This document shows, one piece after another, positions 46,201 through 59,390 of a DNA stretch of 60,000 nucleotides (position 1 is its first letter; the number at the start of each line of letters is the position of its first letter). The position numbers and the translations under genes are program-made. This DNA comes from Symsagittifera roscoffensis (Eukaryota; Xenacoelomorpha; Acoela; Convolutidae): positions 58,082,287 to 58,142,286 of the forward strand of contig NC_087067.1 of assembly GCF_963678635.1 (NCBI RefSeq), read 5' to 3'. A model generated the notes under the pieces. That model was not told where the DNA came from, ran no database searches, and saw only the letters and a program-made list of their open reading frames with translations.

Positions 46201-49200
46201 AAAAAAAATCACCACAGCGCAAATTGGCTTCTGCAACTATCGCCTACCCAGTAGATTTGACGAATGAAACAACAATGAACACATCAAGATGACTTAACTA
46301 GCCACACGCTGTCCTCAAAAATGAAAAAAATTTGTACCACAAAAAATCGCATCAAAGCTGAACACAAAAAAAGACATATTTCAGAAACACAAGAACCAAA
46401 ATTAAAAACTTAGTACTCCCAGGAACCGTCAGCACGTCCACAACGCATTAACACCCCGAAAAAGCGTCCCTGGGTATTTCAAAGATGTCAAAACTGAAGA
46501 AGCATTCAGTAGCCAAGACCAAAAGATAGTGGAAACTACCAATTTGTGACAATTTTATTGAGACAAAATCACTCCAGCGCAAATTCGCTAGTGCAACAAC
46601 CGCCACACTAGTAGAATTGAATAAATGAACAAAAATGAGCACATCAAAAAAACTATGTCAGCCAGTCACTGTGATCAAACATGGAAAAACGTGTAACGAG
46701 AAAAACCGCATCACTGATAGACACACAAAAAGACATGATTCCAGGAAAAAAAGTGAAATCAATAATTAAGCCTTCCCAGGTACCCTTAACAAGTTATAAA
46801 GGCATCACCAAACCCAAAAAGGCACCACTGTCTTTCAAATTTGTGAAAACTCAAATAATGTCTGGCAGTCAAGACCAAAAAGAAAGAAAAACTGCCAGTA
46901 CTGTGGCGACAATTTTTTTCGAAAAAAATCACCACAGCGCAAATTCGCGTCTGCAACTATCGCCTACCCAGTAGATTTGACGAATGAAACGACAATGAAC
47001 ACATCAAGATGACTTAACTAGCCACACACTGTCCTCAAACATGAAAATTTTGTACCACAAAAAATGGCATCAAAGATGAACACAAAAAAAAGTCATATTT
47101 CAGAAACATAAATACCAAAATTAAAACCTTAGTACTCCCAGGAACCGTCAGCATGTCTACAACGCATTAACATTCCGAAAAAGCGTCCCTGGGTATTTCA
47201 AAGATGTCAAAACTGAAGAAACATTCAGTAGCCAAGACCAAAAGGTAGTGGAAACTACCAATTTGTGACAACTTTATTGATACAAAATCACTCCAGCGAG
47301 AATTCGCTAGTGCAACAATCGCAACACGAGTAGAATTGAATAAATGGACAAAAATGAGCACATCAAATAAACTATGTCAGCCAGTCACTGTGATCAAACA
47401 TGGAAAAACGTGTAACGAGAAAAACCGCATCACTGATAGACACACAAAAAGACATGATTCCAGGAAAAAAAAAGTGAAATCAATAATTAAGCCTTCCCAG
47501 GTACCCTTAACAAGTTATAAAGGCATCACCAAACCCAAAAAGGCACCACTGTCTTTCAAATTTGTGAAAACTCAAATAATGTCTGGCAGTCAAGACCAAA
47601 AAGAAAGAAAAACTGCCAGTACTGTGACGACAATTTTTTTCGAACAAAAAATCACCACAGCGCAAACTCGCTTCTGCAACTATCGCCTAACCAGTAGATT
47701 TGACGAATGAAACAACACTGAACACATCAAGATGACTTAACTAGCCACACGCTGTCCTCAAAAATGAAAAAATTTGTACCACAAAAAACCGCATCAAAGA
47801 TGAACACAAAAAAAGACATAATTCAGAAACATAAATACCAAATTTTGAAACTTAGTACGCCCAGGAACCGTCATCATGTCCACAACGAATTAACACCCCG
47901 AAAAAGCGTCCCTGGGTATTTCAAAGATGTCAAAACTGATTAAACATTCAGTAGCCAGGACCAAAAGATAGTGGAAACTACCAATTTGTGACAACTTTAT
48001 TGAGACAAAATCACTCCATCGCGAATTCGCTAGTGCAACAATCGCAACACTAGTAGAATTGAATATATGAACAAAAATGAGCAAATCAAAAAAACTATGT
48101 CAGCCAGTCACTGTGATCAAAAATGGAAAAACGTGAAACGAGAAAAACCGCATCACTGACAGACACATAAAAAGGCATGATTCCAGGAAAAAAAAGTGAA
48201 ATTAATAAATAAGCCTTCTCAGGTACCCTTAACAAGTTATAAAGGCATCACTAAATGCAAAAAGGCACCACTGTCTTTCAAATTTGTGAAAACTCAAATA
48301 ATGTCTGGCAGTCAAGACCAAAAAGAAAGAAAAAGTGCCAGTACTGTGATGACAAGTTTTTTCGAACAAAAAATCACCACAGCGCAAATTCGCTTCTGCA
48401 ACTATCGCTTTCCTAGAAGATCTGACGAATGAAACAACAATGAACACATCAAGATAACTTAACTAGCCACACACTGTCCTCAAAAATGAAAAAATTTGTA
48501 CCACAAAAAATCGCATCAAAGATGAACACAAAAAAAGACATAACTCAGAAACATAAATACCAAAATTAAAAACTTAGTACGCCCAGGGACCGTCATCATG
48601 TCCACAACGCATTAACCCCCCGAAAAAGCGTCCCTGGGTATTTTAAAGATGTCAAAACTGAAGAAACATTCAGTAGCCAGGACCAAAAGATAGTGGAAAC
48701 TACCAATTTGTGACAACTTTATTGGGACAAAATCACTCCATCGCGAATTCGCTAGTGCAACAATCGCAACACTAGTAGAATTGCATATATGAACAAAAAT
48801 GAGCAAATCAAAAAAACCATGTCAGCCAGTCACTGTGATCAAAAATGGAAAAACGTGAAACGAGAAAAACCGCATCACTGACAGACACATAAAAAGACAT
48901 GATTCCAGGAAAAAAAAGTGAAATCAACAATTAAGCCTTCCCAGGTACCCTTAACAAGTTATAAAGGCATCACCAAACCCAAAAAAGCACCACTGTCTTT
49001 CAAATTTGTGAAAACTCAAATAATGTCTGGCAGTCAATACCAAAAAGAAAGAAAAACTGCCAGTACTGTGATGAAAATTTTTTTCGAACAAAAAAACACC
49101 ACAGCGCAAATTCGCTTCTGCAACTATCGCTTTCCTAGTAGATCTGACGAATGAAACAACAATGAACACATCAAGATAACTTAACTAGCCACACGCTGTC

Positions 49201-52200
49201 CTCGAAAATGAAAAAAATTGTACCACAAAAAATCGCATCAAAGATGAATACAAAAAAAGACATATTTCAGAAACACAAGAACCAAAATTAAAAAAATTAG
49301 TACTCCCACGAACCGTCAGCACGACCACAACGCATTAACACCCCGAAAAAGCGTCCCTGCGTATTTCAAAGATGTCAAAACTGAAGAAACATTCAGTAGC
49401 CAGGACCAAAAGATAGTGGAAACTACCAATTTGTGACAACTTTATTGAGACAAAATCACTCCATCGCGAATTCGCTAGTGCAACAATCGCAACACTACTA
49501 GAATTGAATATATGAACAAATATGAGCAAATCAAAAAAACTATGTCAGCCAGTCACTGTGATCAAACATGGAAAAACGTGTAACGAGAAAAACCGCATCA
49601 CTGATAGACACATAAAAAGACATGATTCCAGGAAAAAAGTGAGATCAATAATTAAGCCTTCTCAGGTACCCTTAACAAGTTATAAAGGCATCACCAAACC
49701 CAAAAAGGCACCACTGTCTTTCAAATTTGTGAAAACTCAAATAATGTCTGGCAGTCAAGACCAAAAAGAAAAAAAAACTGCCAGTACTGTGGCGACAATT
49801 TTTTTCGAAAAAAAAATCACCACAGCGCAAATTCGCCTCTGCAACTATCGCCTACCCAGTAGATTTGACGAATGAAACAACAATGAACACATCAAGATGA
49901 CTTAACTAGCCACACGCTGTCCTCAAAAATGAAAAAATTTGTACCACAAAAAATCGCATCAAAGCTGAACACAAAAAAAGACATATTTCAGAAACACAAG
50001 AACAAAAATTAAAAACTTAGTACTCCTAGGAATTGTCAGCACGTCCACAACGCATTAACACCCCAAAAAAGCGTCCCTGGGTATTTCAAAGATGTCAAAA
50101 CTGAAGAAACATTCAGTAGCCAAGACCAAAAGATAGTGGAAACTACCAATTTGTGACAACTTTATTGAGACAAAGTCACTCCAGCGCAAATTCGCTAGTG
50201 CAACAATCGCAACACTAGTAGAATTGAATGAATGAACAAAAATGAGCACATCAAAAAAATTATGTCAGCCAGTCACTGTGATCAAACATGGAAAAACGTG
50301 TAACGAGAAAAACCGCATCACTGATAGACACACAAAAAGACATGATTCCAGGAAAAAAAAGTGAAATCAATAATTAAGCCTTCCCAGGTACCCTTAACAA
50401 GTTATAAAGGCATCACCAAACCCAAAAAGGCACCACTGTCTTTCAAATTTGTGAAAACTCAAATAATGTCTGGCAGTCAAGACCAAAAAGAAAGAAAAAC
50501 TGCCAGTACTGTGGCGACAATTTTTTTCGAAAAAAAAATCACCACAGCGCAAATTCGCTTCTGCAACTATCGCCTACCCAGTAGATTTGACGAATGAAAC
50601 AAAAATGAACACATCAAGATGACTTAACTAGCCACACACTGTCCTCAAATATGAAAAATTTGTACCACAAAAAATCGCATCAAAGATGAACACAAAAAAA
50701 GTCATATTTCAGAAACATAAATACCAAAATTAAAACCTTAGTACTCCCAGGAACCGTCAGCATGTCTACAACGCATTAACATTCCGAAAAAGCGTCCCTG
50801 GGTATTTCAAAGATGTCAAAACTGAAGAAACATTCAGTAGCCAAGACCAAAAGGTAGTGGAAACTACCAATTTGTGACAAATTTATTGAGACAAAATCAC
50901 TCCAGCGCGAATTCGCTAGTGCAACAATCGCAACACGAGTAGAATTGAATAATTGGACAAAAATGAGCGCATCAAATAAACTATGTCAGCCAGTCACTGT
51001 GATCAAACATGGAAAAATGTGTAACGAGAAAAACCGCATCACTGATAGACACACAAAAAGACATGATTCCAGGAAAAAAGTGAAATCAATAATTAAGCCT
51101 TCCCAGGTACCCTTAACAAGTTATAAAGGCTTCACCAAACCCAAAAAGGCACCACTGTCTTTCAAATTTGTGAAAACTCAAATAATGTCTGGCAGTCAAG
51201 ACCAAAAAGAAAGAAAAACTGCCAGTACTGTGGCGACAATTTTTTTCGAAAAAAAAAATCACCACAGCGCAAATTCGCTGCTGCAACTATCGCCTACCCA
51301 GTAGACTTGACGAATGAAACAACAATGATCACATCAAGATGACTTAACTAGCCACACGCTGTCCTCAAAAATGAAAAAATTTGTACCACAAAAAATCGCA
51401 TCAAAGCTGAACACAAAAAAGACATATTTCAGAAACACAAGAACCAAAATTAAAAAATTAGTACTCCCAGGAACCATCCACAACGCATTAACACCCCGAA
51501 AAAGCGTCCCTGGTTATTTCAAAGATGTCAAAACTGAAGAAACATTCAGTAGCCAAGACCAAAAGATAGTGGAAACTACCAATTTGTGACAACTTTATTG
51601 AGACAAAATCACTCCAGCGCAAATTCGCTAGTGCAACAATCGCAACACGAGTAGAATTGAATAAATGAACAAAAATGAGCACATCAAAAAAACTATGTCA
51701 GCCAGTCACTGTGATCAAAAATGGAAAAACGTGTAACGAGAAAAACCGCATCACTGACAGCACATAAAAAGACATGATTCCAGAAAAAAAAGTGAAATCA
51801 ATAATTAAGCCTTCCCAGGTATCGTTAACAAGTTATAAAGGCATCACCAAGCCCAAAAAGGCACCACTGTCTTTCAAATTTGTGAAAACTCAAATAATGT
51901 CTGGCAGTCAGACCAAAAAGAAAGAAAAACTGCCAGTACTGTGACAATTTTTTTCGAACAAAAAATCACCACAGCGCAAATTCGCTTCTGCAACTATCGC
52001 CTACCCAGTAGATTCGACGAATGAAACAACAATGAACACATCAAGATGACTTAACTAGCCACACGCTGTCCTCAAAAATGAAAAAATTTGTACCACAAAA
52101 AATCGCATCAAAGCTGAACACAAAAAAAGACATATTTCAGAAACACAAGAACCAAAATTAAAAACTTAGTACTTCCAGGAACCGTCAGCACGTCTACGAC

Positions 52201-53579
52201 GCATTAACCCCCCGAAAAAGCGTCCCTGGGTATTTCAAAGATGTCAAAACTGAAGAAACATTCAGTAGCCAAGACCAAAAGATAGTGGAAACTACCAATT
52301 TGTGACAACTTTATTGAGACAAAATCACTCCAGCGCAAATTCGCTAGTGCAACAATCGCAACACTAGTAGATTTGAATAAATGAACAAAAATGAGCACAT
52401 AAAAAAAGCTATGTCAACCAGTTACTGTGATCAAAAATGGAAAAACTTGTAACGAGAAAAACCGCATCACTGATAGACACATAAAAAGAGATGATTCCAG
52501 GAAAAATAGTGAAATCAATAATTAAGCCTTCCCAGGTACCCTTAACAAGTTTTAAAGGCATCACCAAACCCAAAAAGGCACCACTGTCTTTCAAATTTGT
52601 GAAAACTCAAATAATGTCTGGTAGTCAAGACCAAAAAGAAAGAAAAACTGCCAGTACTGTGACGACAATTTTTTTTCGAACAAAAAATCACCACAGCGCA
52701 AATTCGCTTCTGGAAATATCGCCTACCCAGTAGATTTGACGAATGAAACAACAATTAACACATCAAGATGACTTAACTAGCCACACACTGTCCTCAAAAA
52801 TGAAAAATTTTGTACCACAAAAAATCGCATCAAAGATGAACAAAAAAAAGACATATTTCAGAAACATCAATACCAAAATTAAAAACATAGTACTCCCAGG
52901 AACCGTCAGCATGTCCACAACGCATTAACACCCCGAAAAAGCGTCCCTGGGTATTTCAAAGATGTCAAAACTGAAGAAACATTCAGTAGCTAAGACCAAA
53001 AGATAGTGGAAACTACCAATTTGTGACAACTTTATTGAGACAAAAACACTCCAGCGCAAATTCGCTAGTGCAACAATCGCAACACTAGTAGAATTGAATA
53101 AATGAACAAAAATGAGCACATCAAAAAACTATGTCAGCCAGTCACTGTGATCAAAAATGGAAAAACGTGTAACGAGAAAAACCGCATCACTGATAGACAC
53201 ATAAAAAGACATGATTCCAGGAAAAAAAGTGAAATCAAAAATTAAGCCTTCCCAGGTACCCTTAACAAGTTATAAAGGCATTGCCAAACCCCAAAAGGCA
53301 CCACTGTCTTTCAAATTTGTGAAAACTCAAATAATGTCAGGTAGTCAAGACCAAAAAGAAAGAAAAACTGCCAGTACTGTGACGACAATTTTTTTGAAAC
53401 AAAAAATCACCTCAGCGCAAATTCGCTTCTGCAACGATCGCTGACCCAGTAAATTTGTTGAATGGACCAATAATGAACACATCAAGATGACTTTACTAGC
53501 CACACACAGTCCTAAAAATGAAAAAAAAATTGTACCACAAAAAATCGTTTGAAGGATGAACACATAAAAAAGACATATT
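40251..53579 (-). repeat. 720-bp satellite array, right arm (inverted)
   Basis: About 18.5 copies of the same A-B dimeric unit as 1-11135, in opposite orientation; half-B anchors recur about every 720 bp (for example near 42320, 43040, 44480, 45202, 45920, 46642, 47361, 48084, 48806, 49529, 50249, 51682, 52398 and 53119). The two edge copies, near 40280 and 53400-53579, are the most diverged, as is common at array ends. It stops at ACATATTT (about 53579), where unrelated sequence begins. ORFs of 64-124 codons recur but are not conserved in frame. Confidence 0.95.
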
Positions 53580-53870
53580 TGACATTGCCAAATAGAGACT
53601 ACGTGACGTTTACGGTCTGATAGTAACTGAATGTTACGCAGCAAAAAAAAGTACCTCACAGTCAAGAAAAAAAAATTAAAACCGCATTTCAGAACAACAA
53701 CAAAAGCAACAACGAAACAACAACAACAGCGACAACAACAACATTAACAACGACAACAAGAACAGCAACAACTAAAGCAACAACGACAACAACTGCAGCA
53801 ACAACAACATTCACAACAAGGATCATCCGAATGGTGGTTCTCTAATTGAATTCAACAATTGTACTACGAG
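53580..53870. repeat. Unique spacer with CAA/CAG-rich microsatellite
   Basis: Roughly 110 bp of unique sequence is followed (about 53693-53825) by an impure run of CAA, CAG and CGA trinucleotides such as ACAACAACAACAGCGACAAC. No ORF of note covers it. Confidence 0.8.
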
Positions 53871-55440
53871 ATGCTTATAAAAAATATCTGAGTAGTTATT
53901 AAAAAAACCAGACCTGTAACATCTAAAATTGACGAAAAAAACTGACTAAAACTATTTTAACAGCATAGCGGATAACAACATCATCAATACTGTTATATTT
54001 TACGCTTAAGGCCAAAGTTTCATTAATCTATCTTCAATGCACATTGAGTTATCAAATCTGTTATCTAGCTCTTCAGCTGGTTTTAAAGTTTCTCCAATAA
54101 ATAAGCATATATTTTTCCTAAATACTTACAAAAACAAACAAACTCGGGTACTAGGAGAAAGCCCTGCTCAATACCGAACTAATGATACCCCTCTCACTTA
54201 AATCCGTCTTCTCTACGACGAGTTCTTCTTAAAAAACTGATGTGTACTCATTAAAAAAAAAAGGCCGGCAACAACAAAAAATGCCCAAAAAAAAGGACTG
54301 AAAACATTTTAACATTAAATCTGATGATAACATCATCAATAAAGTTGTATTTTATGCTTGACCTCAAAGTTTTATCATCCTAGCTTCAATATACTATGAG
54401 TTATCACATCTTTTATCGAGCCCTTCAATTGGTTTCAACGTTTCTCTAATAAATATGCATATATTTTTCCTAAATACCTATCAAAACAAAGAAATTCGGA
54501 AACTAGGAGAAAGCCCTGCTCAATACCGAACTAATGATACCCCTCTCACTTAAATCCGTCTTCTCTACGACGAGTTCTTAAAAAACTAATGTGTACTGAT
54601 TACAAAAAAAAGGCCTGTAACAACAAAAAATGACCAAAAAAAGTGACTGAAAAAATTTTAACAGTAAATCTGATGATAACATCGTCAATACAGTTGTATG
54701 TTACGCTTAACCTCAAAGTTTCAGCATCCTAGCTTCAATATACTATGAGTTATCACATCTTATATCGAGCCCTTCAATTGGTTTCAACGTTTCTCTAATA
54801 AATACGCATATATTTTTCCTGAATACCTATCAAAACAAAGAAACTCGGGTACTAGCAGAAAGCCCTGCTCAATACCGAACTAATGATACCCCTCTCACTT
54901 AAATCCGTCTTCTCTACGACGAGTTCTTCTTAAAAAACTGATGTGTACTGATTAAAAAAAGGCCTGCAACAACAAAAAATGACCAAAAAAAATGACTGAA
55001 AAAAAATATTAACGGTAAATCTGATAAGAACATCGTCGATACAGATGCATTTTACGCTTAACCTCAAAGTTTTATCATCCTAGCTTCAATATACTATGAG
55101 TTATCACATCTTTTATCGAGCCCTTCAACTGGTTTCAACGTTTCTCTAATAAATATGCATATATTTTTCCTAAATACCTATCAAAACAAACAAACTCGGG
55201 TACTAGGAGAAAGCCCTGCTCAAGAACAAACTAATGAAACCCCTCTCACGTAAATCCGTCATCTCTACGAAGAGTTCTTCTTAAAAGACTGATGTATACT
55301 CATTTAAAAAAAAAGACCTGTAAAAACAAAAACTGACTTAAAAAACTTAATAAACCTATTTTAACCGTACTCATGATGCTAACATCATGAACACTGGTGT
55401 ATTCTACGCTCAACCTCGAAGAAACGCTTAAAATTTTGAT
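53871..55440. repeat. ~351-bp tandem repeat, about four copies
   Basis: GCCCTGCTCA recurs at 54161, 54513, 54862 and 55213 (spacing 352, 349 and 351). Flanking text such as CCCCTCTCAC and CGACGAGTTCTT is shared. The first copy is more diverged than the next three. No similarity to the other satellites is visible, and no gene. Confidence 0.9.
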
Positions 55441-55740
55441 AGCAGCCTGATTGGCGGGAGAAAAAAGATGTAGTAACTCTGACAACACGATCAGGTTTCA
55501 AGTGATTCACCATAAATTTAGTTGAGAATAAAAGTATTAATTAAAATTGAGCAGAATATGTATTTTTTTTTTGCAGAGAAGTCATATCTGACACTATTTT
55601 TATTATTCGGTTCTGTTTTCAAAGCAAAAAACAACATTTTCAATTTTCGTCCTAAAATGGTCACATTTTGACTACAAAAAAAAATTTAGACTGTTAGTGA
55701 GGCAAATTGAAGCCCTGTGGAATCCCGCTATAAACTTTTT
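55441..55740. repeat. Long-spaced direct repeat, copy 1
   Basis: The sequence from CAGCCTGATTGGCGGGAG through the TTTTGACTAC region to the AATCCCGCTATAA segment recurs at 58959-59390. It is the leading block in front of both ~187-bp satellite tracts. Relative to copy 2 it lacks about 137 bp after the AAAAAAG near 55467. Confidence 0.85.
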
Positions 55741-57720
55741 CATTAATTAGTCGCAAAGCACTTGCTTGGAGCTTTTCAACGACCCCTAGTTTAAGCTTTT
55801 TGAGAAAAGGAGTTTTGAGAAAATTGGAGGTGAGCATGGCAAATAGTTGGGGTTGGGCACTTTTTTTATTATTCACATTCAATTTTCTCGGAATGAAGCC
55901 CTTTTAAAAACAGCAAAATAACATTTGATTGCTTATTCGCTAAGCCCATGTTTAGCGCTCTCCAGTAATGCATAATATCAGTTATTTGAAAAAAGGATTT
56001 TTGAGAAAATTGGATGTGAGCCATGGCAAAAGTTGGGGTTGGGCACTTTTTTTTTTCAAAATTTACATTCAATTTTCTCGGGTTGAAGCCCTGGTAAAAC
56101 CAGCAAATTAACATTTGATTGAATATTCGCTGAGCCCAGGCTTAGCGCTCTCCAGTGTTGCATAATATCAGTTTTTTGAAAAAAGAGATTTTGAGAAAAT
56201 TGGAGGTGAGCCATGGCAAAAAGTTGGGGTTGGGCACTTTTTTTTTTAATTCACATTCAATTTTCTCGGAATGAAGCCCTTTTAAAAACAGCAAAATAAC
56301 ATTTGATTGCTTATTCGCTAAGCCCATGCTTAGCGCTCTCCAGTATTGCATAATATCAGTTTTTTGAAAAAAGGAGTTTTGAGAAAATTGGAGGTGAGCC
56401 ATGGCAAATAGTTTGGGTTGGGCACTTTTTTCAATTCACATTCAATTTTCTCGGAATGAAGCCCTTTTAAAAACAGCAAAATAACATTTGATTGCTTATT
56501 CGCTAAGCCCATGTTTAGAGCTCTCCAGTAAAGCATAATATCAGTTATTTGAAAAAAGGATTTTTGAGAAAATTGCATGTGAGCCATGGCAAAAGTTGGG
56601 GTTGGGCACTTTTTTTCAAAATTCACATTCAATTTTCTCGGGTTGAAGCCCTGGTAAAACCAGCAAATTAACATTTGATTGAATATTCGCTAAGCCCAGG
56701 CTTACCGCTCTCCAGTGTTGCATAATATCAGTTTTTTGAAAAAAGAGATTTTGAGGAAATTGGAGGTGAGCCATGGCAAAAAGTTGGGGTTGGGCACTTT
56801 TTTTTTTAATTCACATTCAATTTTCTCGGAATGAAGCCCTTTTAAAAACAGCAAAATAACATTTGATTGCTTATTCGCTAAGCCCATGCTTAGCGCTCTC
56901 CAGTATTGCATAATATCAGTTTTTTGAAAAAAGGAGTTTTGAGAAAATTGGAGGTGAGCCATGGCAAATAGTTGGGGTTGGGCACTTTTTTCAATTCACA
57001 TTCAATTTTCTCGGAATGAAGCCCTTTTAAAAACAGCAAAATAACATTTGATTGCTTATTCGCTAAGCCCATGTTTAGAGCTCTCCAGTAATGCATAATA
57101 TCAGTTATTTGAAAAAAGGATTTTTGAGAAAATTGCATGTGAGCCATGGCAAAAGTTGGGGTTGGGCACTTTTTTTCAAAATTCACATTCAATTTTCTCG
57201 GGTTGAAGCCCTGGTAAAACCAGCAAATTAACATTTGATTGAATATTCGCTAAGCCCATGCTTAGCGCTCTCCAGTGATGCATAATATCAGTTTTTTGAA
57301 AAAAGAAATTTTAGAAAATTGGAGGTGAGCCATGGCAAAAAGTTGGGGTTGGGCACTTTTTTTAATTCATATTCAATTTTCTCGGAACGAAGCCCTGGTA
57401 AAACCAGCAAAATAACATTTGATTGCGTATTCGCTAAGCCCGTGCTTAGCGCTCTCCAAAGATGCATAATATCAATTTTTTTGAAAGAAGAGATTTCGAG
57501 AAAATTGGAGGTGACCCAGGTCAAAAAGTTGAGGTTGGGCACTTTTTTGTTCAAATTCAACTTTCTCGGGAAGAAGCCCTGGTGAAATCAGCAATAGACT
57601 TTTCGATTCGTCATTCGCTAAATCCTTGCTTCGAGCTTTTCAGGGACCGTTAAAATGAGCTTTTTGAAAAAAACATGTTTTGAGGAAATTGGAGGTGAGC
57701 CAAAACCAAAATTTTAATGT
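55741..57720. repeat. ~187-bp satellite array with 560-bp trimeric units
   Basis: GAGCCATGGCAAA or a variant recurs at about 55833, 56018, 56208, 56396, 56581, 56768, 56956, 57141, 57328, 57513 and 57697, giving a ~187-bp monomer. Every third monomer matches best: 56208-56767 and 56768-57327 are almost identical over 560 bp. It is therefore a trimeric higher-order repeat. Edge monomers (55741-56010 and 57500-57720) are more diverged. Minus-strand ORFs of 60-114 codons are by-products of the repeat. Confidence 0.92.
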
Positions 57721-58958
57721 TGGGCAACTGGGGTTGGAAAAAAGCTATTGTTAGTTCTCAGAACATTGATCAATGAAAAAGTACATAGTTCTGGGGCAAC
57801 CTCATTGAACGAGTTGTCCAACAATCCCCCAAATTATTTTTTTCAAAAACAAGAAATTTGCAAAACTTGTAATTGAGCCAAATAAAGTTTTTGGGTGAGT
57901 GCCTTTTTTACTAGTTCACGTTCAATTTTCTCTACATCCACCAGTAATTTTGTGTTTTTTTGTATGCGGGCTATTTCTGGATTAGTTGATTTCCTAATCA
58001 TGCACAGTTTCAATATGTTGAAGAAAAGAAACAAAAGCTTTTTCTATGAGCTGAAATCTGTAAAACAAACTTGTTTTGAGAAAAAAAAAACATTTTTCTA
58101 TAAAAACGGCTATTTGAGAATTTATAGGTTTTTACTGTGATGATCAGAATAAAATGATCATAATTGTGCTATGACAATCATTTTCAGACAGGAAAAAAAA
58201 AACAATTATAGCAGTAGAGTTTTTTTGCTATGCTGAAGTGAAAAGAGAAAAATTGGTTTCAATTTTTTTTTAAGTTCCGGACGTCTGAGCTATTTTAAAC
58301 TCATTCTACTGCCATTGCCAAAAAAATTCGTTCCATGTCAAGTTTTGTTCTCTATTGCATTCAGGCAGACAAAAACAGCGAATGCTTATTTTTAAACATT
58401 TCTTGTTAAGCTGAAATCATTGAAAAACAAAAAGATTCTATGAAAAGTTTTTTTTTACAAGAACTCGGCAATCTAAACTAATAAAGACAAAAACAAGACC
58501 TTGATCAAAAATCTATAAATGGAAAATTGCAACTGAAATCAACTTTTGGATACATTAAAAAGCAAACTTCCCGCTATGCTGGTGAATTACAAAAAATTTG
58601 ATTTTGAGAAAAAAATTTTCCTTCATCAAAAAATTCGGCCAATTAAGCTTTCTTAGAATTAGCTGTCGAGTCAAAACCCTTAAGGTAAAAATTGTGAAAT
58701 TCACTGCTTTTTAACTTATGAAAATTAAAACGTTATCAGCAAAAAAATTTTCTGAGCCTTATAGGGAAATGTGTATCGGACAAAGGTCGAATTCGTAAAT
58801 TATTCAGATAGTCGAAAACACTTTTCTCAATTAAGTTTTTGTTTGAAAAAACCGGCTTGTTTCGCCCAGCTCAGCTTCCGATTTGTTAGATCAAACTACG
58901 ACCAAGCAAACTCTTAATTTACTTGACGATTTATCAGTACTAGAAAAAAAAATTTTAA
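57721..58958. other. AT-rich spacer between satellite tracts
   Basis: No gene is supported. A diverged fragment resembling the 187-bp monomer (GTTCACGTTCAATTTTCTC) lies near 57915, so the start may be decayed satellite. The rest is A/T-tract-rich unique sequence. Confidence 0.5.
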
Positions 58959-59390
58959 CAGCCTGATTGGCGGGAGAAAAAAGATCATTTCTCAACGAAA
59001 ATTTATCGGATTTCAAAAAAATTGATATGGTTGAGCTTCTCTTGAGCATTTGCGTCAATCTAACTTGAAAGAAGACGTTGCGTAAAAATTTTCATCAAAA
59101 CCTCGATACTCTGCAAAAAAGTGTAGTAACTCTGACAACCCGATCAGGTTTCACGTGATTCACCATAAATTTAGTAGAGAATAAAAGTATTATATAAAAT
59201 CGACCAGGACATGTAATTTTTAGCAGAGAAGTCAAATCTGACGCTACTTTTATTATTCAGTTCTGTTTTCAAGGCAAAAAACAACATTTTCACTTTTCGT
59301 CCTAATGGTCACATTTTGACTACAAAAAAAAAATTTAGGCTGTTAGTCAGGCAAAACGAAGCACTGCCGAATCCCGCTATAATTTTTTTG
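58959..59390. repeat. Long-spaced direct repeat, copy 2 (longer form)
   Basis: It matches 55443-55740 at an offset of 3516 bp for the first part and 3653 bp after about 59121. The ~137-bp difference lies between two AAAAAAG motifs ending at 58983 and 59121. Confidence 0.85.

Noticed and set aside
1-53579. Palindrome as a simple fold-back sequencing or assembly artefact
   Set aside because: The arms differ in copy number, unit order and many bases, and the centre is a single 15.8-kb element, so it is not a mirror copy of one read. Misassembly of the repeats cannot be fully excluded without reads.
55300-58140. Short ORFs in the 187-bp satellite and spacer
   Set aside because: They repeat with the 560-bp trimer or are isolated AT-rich frames with no domain.
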